Made by a program: the position numbers and the translations under genes | Shown: positions 60,755 through 64,000 of the stretch, one piece after another | How the letters are laid out: each line of letters starts with the position of its first letter | How positions within the stretch are numbered: position 1 is the stretch's first letter | Assembly: GCA_032622095.1 (NCBI GenBank) | Contig: CP136066.1 | Location: 57,314,609 to 57,378,608, forward strand | Reading direction: 5' to 3' | Length of the DNA: 64,000 nt | Origin: Siphonodentalium dalli | Taxonomy: Eukaryota > Mollusca > Scaphopoda > Gadilida > Siphonodentaliidae | The notes under the pieces: model-generated | What the model was told of the DNA's origin: nothing | Databases searched by the model: none | What the model saw: only the letters and a program-made list of their open reading frames with translations

Positions 60755-61649
60755 TTGAACGCAGTTACTGTTGATGGCGAAATGGTTTTTGTTAGTTTAA
60801 CGCCAATAGTTGCGTCCCGAATCGAGAAGTAAGTATTTACAATTGAGCATAGTTCGTACGACGTTTACCATGGAGTGGCACGGTCGATTTGCTTGAGATT
60901 TTCGGCGATGTGTAGTAGAATGCTACATTTTACAGTTGGCATGAATACTAACATGTCAGTCGCATCTACCCGAACATCTCCATAATATCTCTTTAATGTG
61001 TAACAAAATGGTCAAGTGGCAGCGCACTATCAGACAAACAGTAATTAGGATCGACACTAATTAATCTTTTGTCTGACGTAGGGCTGAATGGTGTGTGGTG
61101 GGTAGTGGTATATTGCCAAGTAATTATTATGGGATAGTCTAGACACGGTATACGAAGGAATGGACATGATTTTATAGAATATTGGATGCTAAATATAACA
61201 CGAATATTCATTAATTGTCGGACCAGAAAATCATAATTCAATTTCACCAAAGTGTTTATATATAGCAGACATGGCGCAGTATCTATTGCAGTCTCAATAT
61301 TACACTTGCTTCTAAAGTATTAATTTTGCCGAAAACAATCAGAATTGGCTCGAAATTTTGTCAAAAGAAATTGATAGAATATGATATTATTTTAAATTTT
61401 AAATTGTTACAATTTCATGTACATGTGAGAGCTAGTTTAATGAAAAAATGTTTACACTAAGTGCGGAGTTGTCGAATATGAGCCTGTATGTATATTACAT
61501 GACTCTAAAGTCTTTTAAAGATATCAATTCCGGATTGTTTTCTTTGTTAGATTTTCCAGAACCATCATTGTATGGCCATTACCATCTTATGAATAAATCA
61601 TGTAAAATACAAAATATTAAATCATCATTGTTTCTTATTTTATAATCAG
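60755..61649. other. Unique DNA between Helitron array and exon, probable intron
   Basis: No repeat or exon recognised. The right end has a pyrimidine-rich TTGTTTCTTATTTTATAATC followed by AG at 61648-61649. The 65-codon frame at 61448-61645 reads into this acceptor and is not considered coding. Confidence 0.5.
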
Positions 61650-62296
61650 ATTGTAAAGACTTGGTGGACACCGGCTTCGGAACTGATGACGTGTACACCA
61701 TCAACCCGAGTGGGTCGGGTGAGATGAAGGTCGTGTGTGACATGACAACTGACGGTGGGGGCTGGACAATATTTCAACACCGATCCAACGGCCTGGTCGA
61801 TTTTTACCGGAATTGGGCGGATTATGTCCAGGGATTCGGCAGCAAATCGATGTGTGGCGGTGAGTACTGGCTCGGCCTGGAAGCGATTCATCAACTGACC
61901 AACATGGGCCCCACTGAACTCTATGTTAAACTAACTTCAGCTGATGGGGAGGACAGATATTCGAAGTACTCTAACTTCGCCCTCGGTAATGACGCCAGCC
62001 TCTATAATATCACAACGACATGGGGAGAAGGAACAGCAGGCGACTCGCTACTGAACGGAGAAGGTCGAGCATTCAGCACTTATGACAATGATCACAGCAA
62101 AGCAGGTTGTTACTTAGGTGCATGTTCCATCACATTTCACGGAGCGTGGTGGTATAAGTGCTGTCACCATTCCAACTTGAACGGCGCATACCTCAACAGC
62201 ACAAGCGTTCCATTAGGAGAAGGAATGCAATGGTCGTCAAAATTTGGTTGGTATCACTCTGTGAGAAGCACAACCATGATGATCAGACGCAAGTGA
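61650..62296 (+). CDS. Terminal exon: fibrinogen-related domain protein
   Basis: The exon follows an acceptor (TTTTATAATCAG) and enters in phase so that a preceding G would give D-C-K-D-L. Its roughly 215 residues cover almost the whole fibrinogen C-terminal globular domain: CKDL, VVCDMTTDGGGWTIFQHRSN, FYRNWADYVQGFG, EYWLGLEAIHQLT, YSKYSNFALGN, FSTYDNDHS (calcium-site region), GAWWYKCCHHSNLNGAYLN and a final STTMMIRR before TGA. Such proteins (tachylectin-, ficolin- or FREP-like) are usually secreted lectins of innate immunity that bind glycans; this one has no N-terminal exons in view, so signal peptide and partner domains are unknown. Odd points: extra cysteines (KSMCGGEYW and GCYLGAC). No stop or frameshift inside, so it is probably functional or recently so. 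The start of the gene may lie left of, or be separated by, the Helitron array. Confidence 0.9.
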
Positions 62297-63562
62297 GAGA
62301 CACGACAAAAGACGTCACAAGAGAGAAGCCAAGTGTCAATAATGGTTGGTGTGAGTCTGCGCTCTATCTGATAGACCATGCATGGGGTTTTATTCACAAT
62401 TTTATTTCTGACAAAATATCTTGATTTGTTCTATATAGCAGGGACGTTTTCCCTGAGTGGGTTATTTATACTTTTGGGTACAAGTGTTGTTATCCGCACA
62501 CTTAAAGGTTGATATCAAGTACAGTACCAATCAAAATAAGTGATATATAATACCAAATATATGTCGCGCTTATTATTGCTATACTGAGAGCAGAATATTG
62601 CGATATTAAGCGCGCATTGTCGCAATATTGAGCGCGACAAAATTTCATATAGACACGATAGTGTTATATTTTTATTAGCTAAATAATGTGGTAAGATCGG
62701 TGTGTACATATAGAATTTACTATAATTATATGCAATTCTAAACAAACTCTAATTATGTCAAACTGGTACTTTAAGAATTTTAATTTAAAAACAAATAAAT
62801 TTTATTTGACAAAAAAACGTTTAATTGTTTTTGGTTAAATTAAGCCAGGGTATAATCCTATATTCAGGACATGTATGATGGTGCCGCTGGTAGTATATAA
62901 TAAAGAGAATTAAAATGTATTGCGTAACATGTCATAACACTGACAAACTTTGGCTGGGAAAATAATTATAACATATAAAATGCAGCGTTTGTGTCAAGTG
63001 TAAGATATGTCAGGTTATATTCGACATCATAAATCCATGTTTGACAATTATAAAGCAGTGGTGCTGGTAGCTATGGTCATGACATGCCATCTTCTAGCTT
63101 CTCGTAAGATCTTCGTATTCTTTCTTTTCTCTCGTCTCTGTCTCTTTCACCGTTCGCGCCTCCTCTTCCCTAACTTTCGCCTGCCGGCCGATTCGCCCCA
63201 CTTCCGCTCGTCCCGTGGATGATCGTAGCGGTCGTGGTTTATCGTAGCGGTTACACACCTCCACCCGTCACAAGAACATGACCTCATGTTCTCATCATAA
63301 AAACACAACTGAACACCGTCCTTACTTCAGACAGGCTAAAAGTCTATACAATAAATAAAATTATAACAACTGTACACTGTCCAATCAGATATATACTATT
63401 GGAACAGCGCTAAATCTGTATATTTAAAACGGTTACCACTATGGTAACAATATACACTACTCGTAACAGAGATACTGTTAGATTGTCAGTAGGAATAGAC
63501 TTAAATCGAAGAGCCAATTTCTCCCCAGCTATATGGATATGGATATACCTGCCTGTGAACTA
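62297..63562. other. 3' flank of the fibrinogen exon; no further gene
   Basis: A possible polyadenylation signal AATAAA is at 62794-62799, about 500 bp after the stop, and another AATAAA at 62901. GCGCGACAA / TTGTCGCGC-like words with ATATTG (62580-62640) form a small inverted repeat. 63110-63240 is rich in pyrimidines and GC and may be part of a retroelement end linked to the next feature. Confidence 0.45.
62794..62799 (+). promoter_or_regulatory. Candidate polyadenylation signal AATAAA
   Basis: First AATAAA on the plus strand after the fibrinogen-domain stop codon, in an AT-rich context. Placement is plausible for a 0.5-kb 3' UTR but nothing else supports it. Confidence 0.35.
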
Positions 63563-63985
63563 CTAGGATAACTCATAATCTTGCAAATGACTAGGAGTTT
63601 TTGTCAAACGACCGGATCTGGTCCTTTGAGAAACTGTATGAGACAAACCTTGATTGTTGTTTACACTATTGGGCAATGTGTCAGAGTTGACTGTCTGAGA
63701 AATGATATCAGTAGCAATGGATTCAACCAAAGACACCCTACCTTCATCAATGATGTTTTGTGCAGAATCATTTTCTGACAACCTGGGAGTTGAACTTGAT
63801 ATGTCGTCGGTGACAACATCACCAATATGAGCAGGTAGCCCTACATCCGAAACCACAATCATCGATTCAGATGGGACTTGACTAACCTTATTTGACTCTC
63901 TCGCAACTGGCAGTGTTTCCTGTACAGAAACAGGAATACTATCGTCAATTCCTGTCTGATCATCAGGACCAACTCCATTCGACAT
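63563..63985 (-). CDS. Probable C-terminal tail of a retroelement polyprotein
   Basis: The 140-codon frame may be open to the window edge. It is rich in S, D, V and T and ends QRTRSGRLTKTPSHLQDYEL. A basic RTRSGRxxKxPxxLxDY ending is characteristic of the tail after integrase in many LTR retrotransposon Pol proteins; the acidic low-complexity part before it fits the same position. No integrase core is in view, so this is a tail-only identification. Downstream on the minus strand one would expect a polypurine tract and LTR; GGGGAGAAA (about 63518-63526) and a TGTTACGAGTAG start (63472) are candidates but unproved. A host protein tail cannot be excluded. Confidence 0.45.
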   Translation of the reverse strand: MSNGVGPDDQTGIDDSIPVSVQETLPVARESNKVSQVPSESMIVVSDVGLPAHIGDVVTDDISSSTPRLSENDSAQNIIDEGRVSLVESIATDIISQTVNSDTLPNSVNNNQGLSHTVSQRTRSGRLTKTPSHLQDYELS

Positions 63986-64000
63986 TTCTCCTGCAGTGTT

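Noticed and set aside
63007-63472. A complete LTR next to the retroelement tail
   Set aside because: A TGTTACGAGTAG start is possible but no matching CA end, second LTR or convincing polypurine tract could be shown in the window.

Overview
The window reads as nuclear DNA of an invertebrate animal, most likely a mollusc. Reasons: AT-rich intron/intergenic texture with spliced-gene signals, two tRNA-derived SINEs whose 3' body resembles molluscan SINEs (TTTCCTCCACCA ... GTGGCYWARYGGCTAAA followed by simple ACCAA/CAAT tails), APE-type LINE remnants, hAT, TTAA-type and foldback MITEs, and an isolated fibrinogen-related domain exon, a family strongly expanded in molluscs. The species cannot be fixed from sequence alone. 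Only one convincing host coding exon is visible; nearly everything else recognisable is mobile DNA.

Layout. 1-17 kb: intergenic DNA with a 515-bp near-perfect inverted repeat (2056-2570), three copies of a coding-like motif, a TTAA-flanked MITE family (4175, 4975, 8171, 10955), two SINEs with clear target-site duplications (5214, 7458), a hAT-like element with an 8-bp duplication (10408-11699), a second TIR element (13445) and an 80-bp satellite (15121-15760). 17.2-20.6 kb: a non-autonomous Helitron carrying a degenerate tandem array. 20.8-36.6 kb: a TIR element with a 32-bp palindrome, two copies of a double-hairpin MITE (23.6 and 34.1 kb), two LINE fragments, a possible 7.5-kb TIR element (25.8-33.3 kb), minisatellites and a 405-bp direct duplication.

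36.6-60.75 kb is the main structure: about 24 kb of Helitron DNA, all in the same (minus) orientation, joined end to end. Each unit ends on the minus strand with a short hairpin plus CTAG, and is followed directly by the TC 5' terminus of the next. In the middle is one 10-kb element (41472-51466) with both Helitron ends and a Rep-PIF1-type helicase reading frame (48290 to 43568, minus strand) that is dead: at least two stops and six frameshifts, one of them between the two catalytic tyrosines of Rep. On both sides are arrays of short non-autonomous units built from about 122-bp monomers; the right array has become a higher-order repeat of 2,671 bp present nearly three times with very few differences. 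Most monomers carry an NRF-1-type palindrome.

60.75-64 kb: a terminal exon of a fibrinogen-domain gene (61650-62296, plus strand) starts 0.9 kb past the array, and the window ends with a minus-strand reading frame that looks like the C-terminal tail of a retroelement polyprotein. The parts do not form a pathway; the region is an accessory, transposon-built interval beside (possibly inside) a fibrinogen-domain gene.
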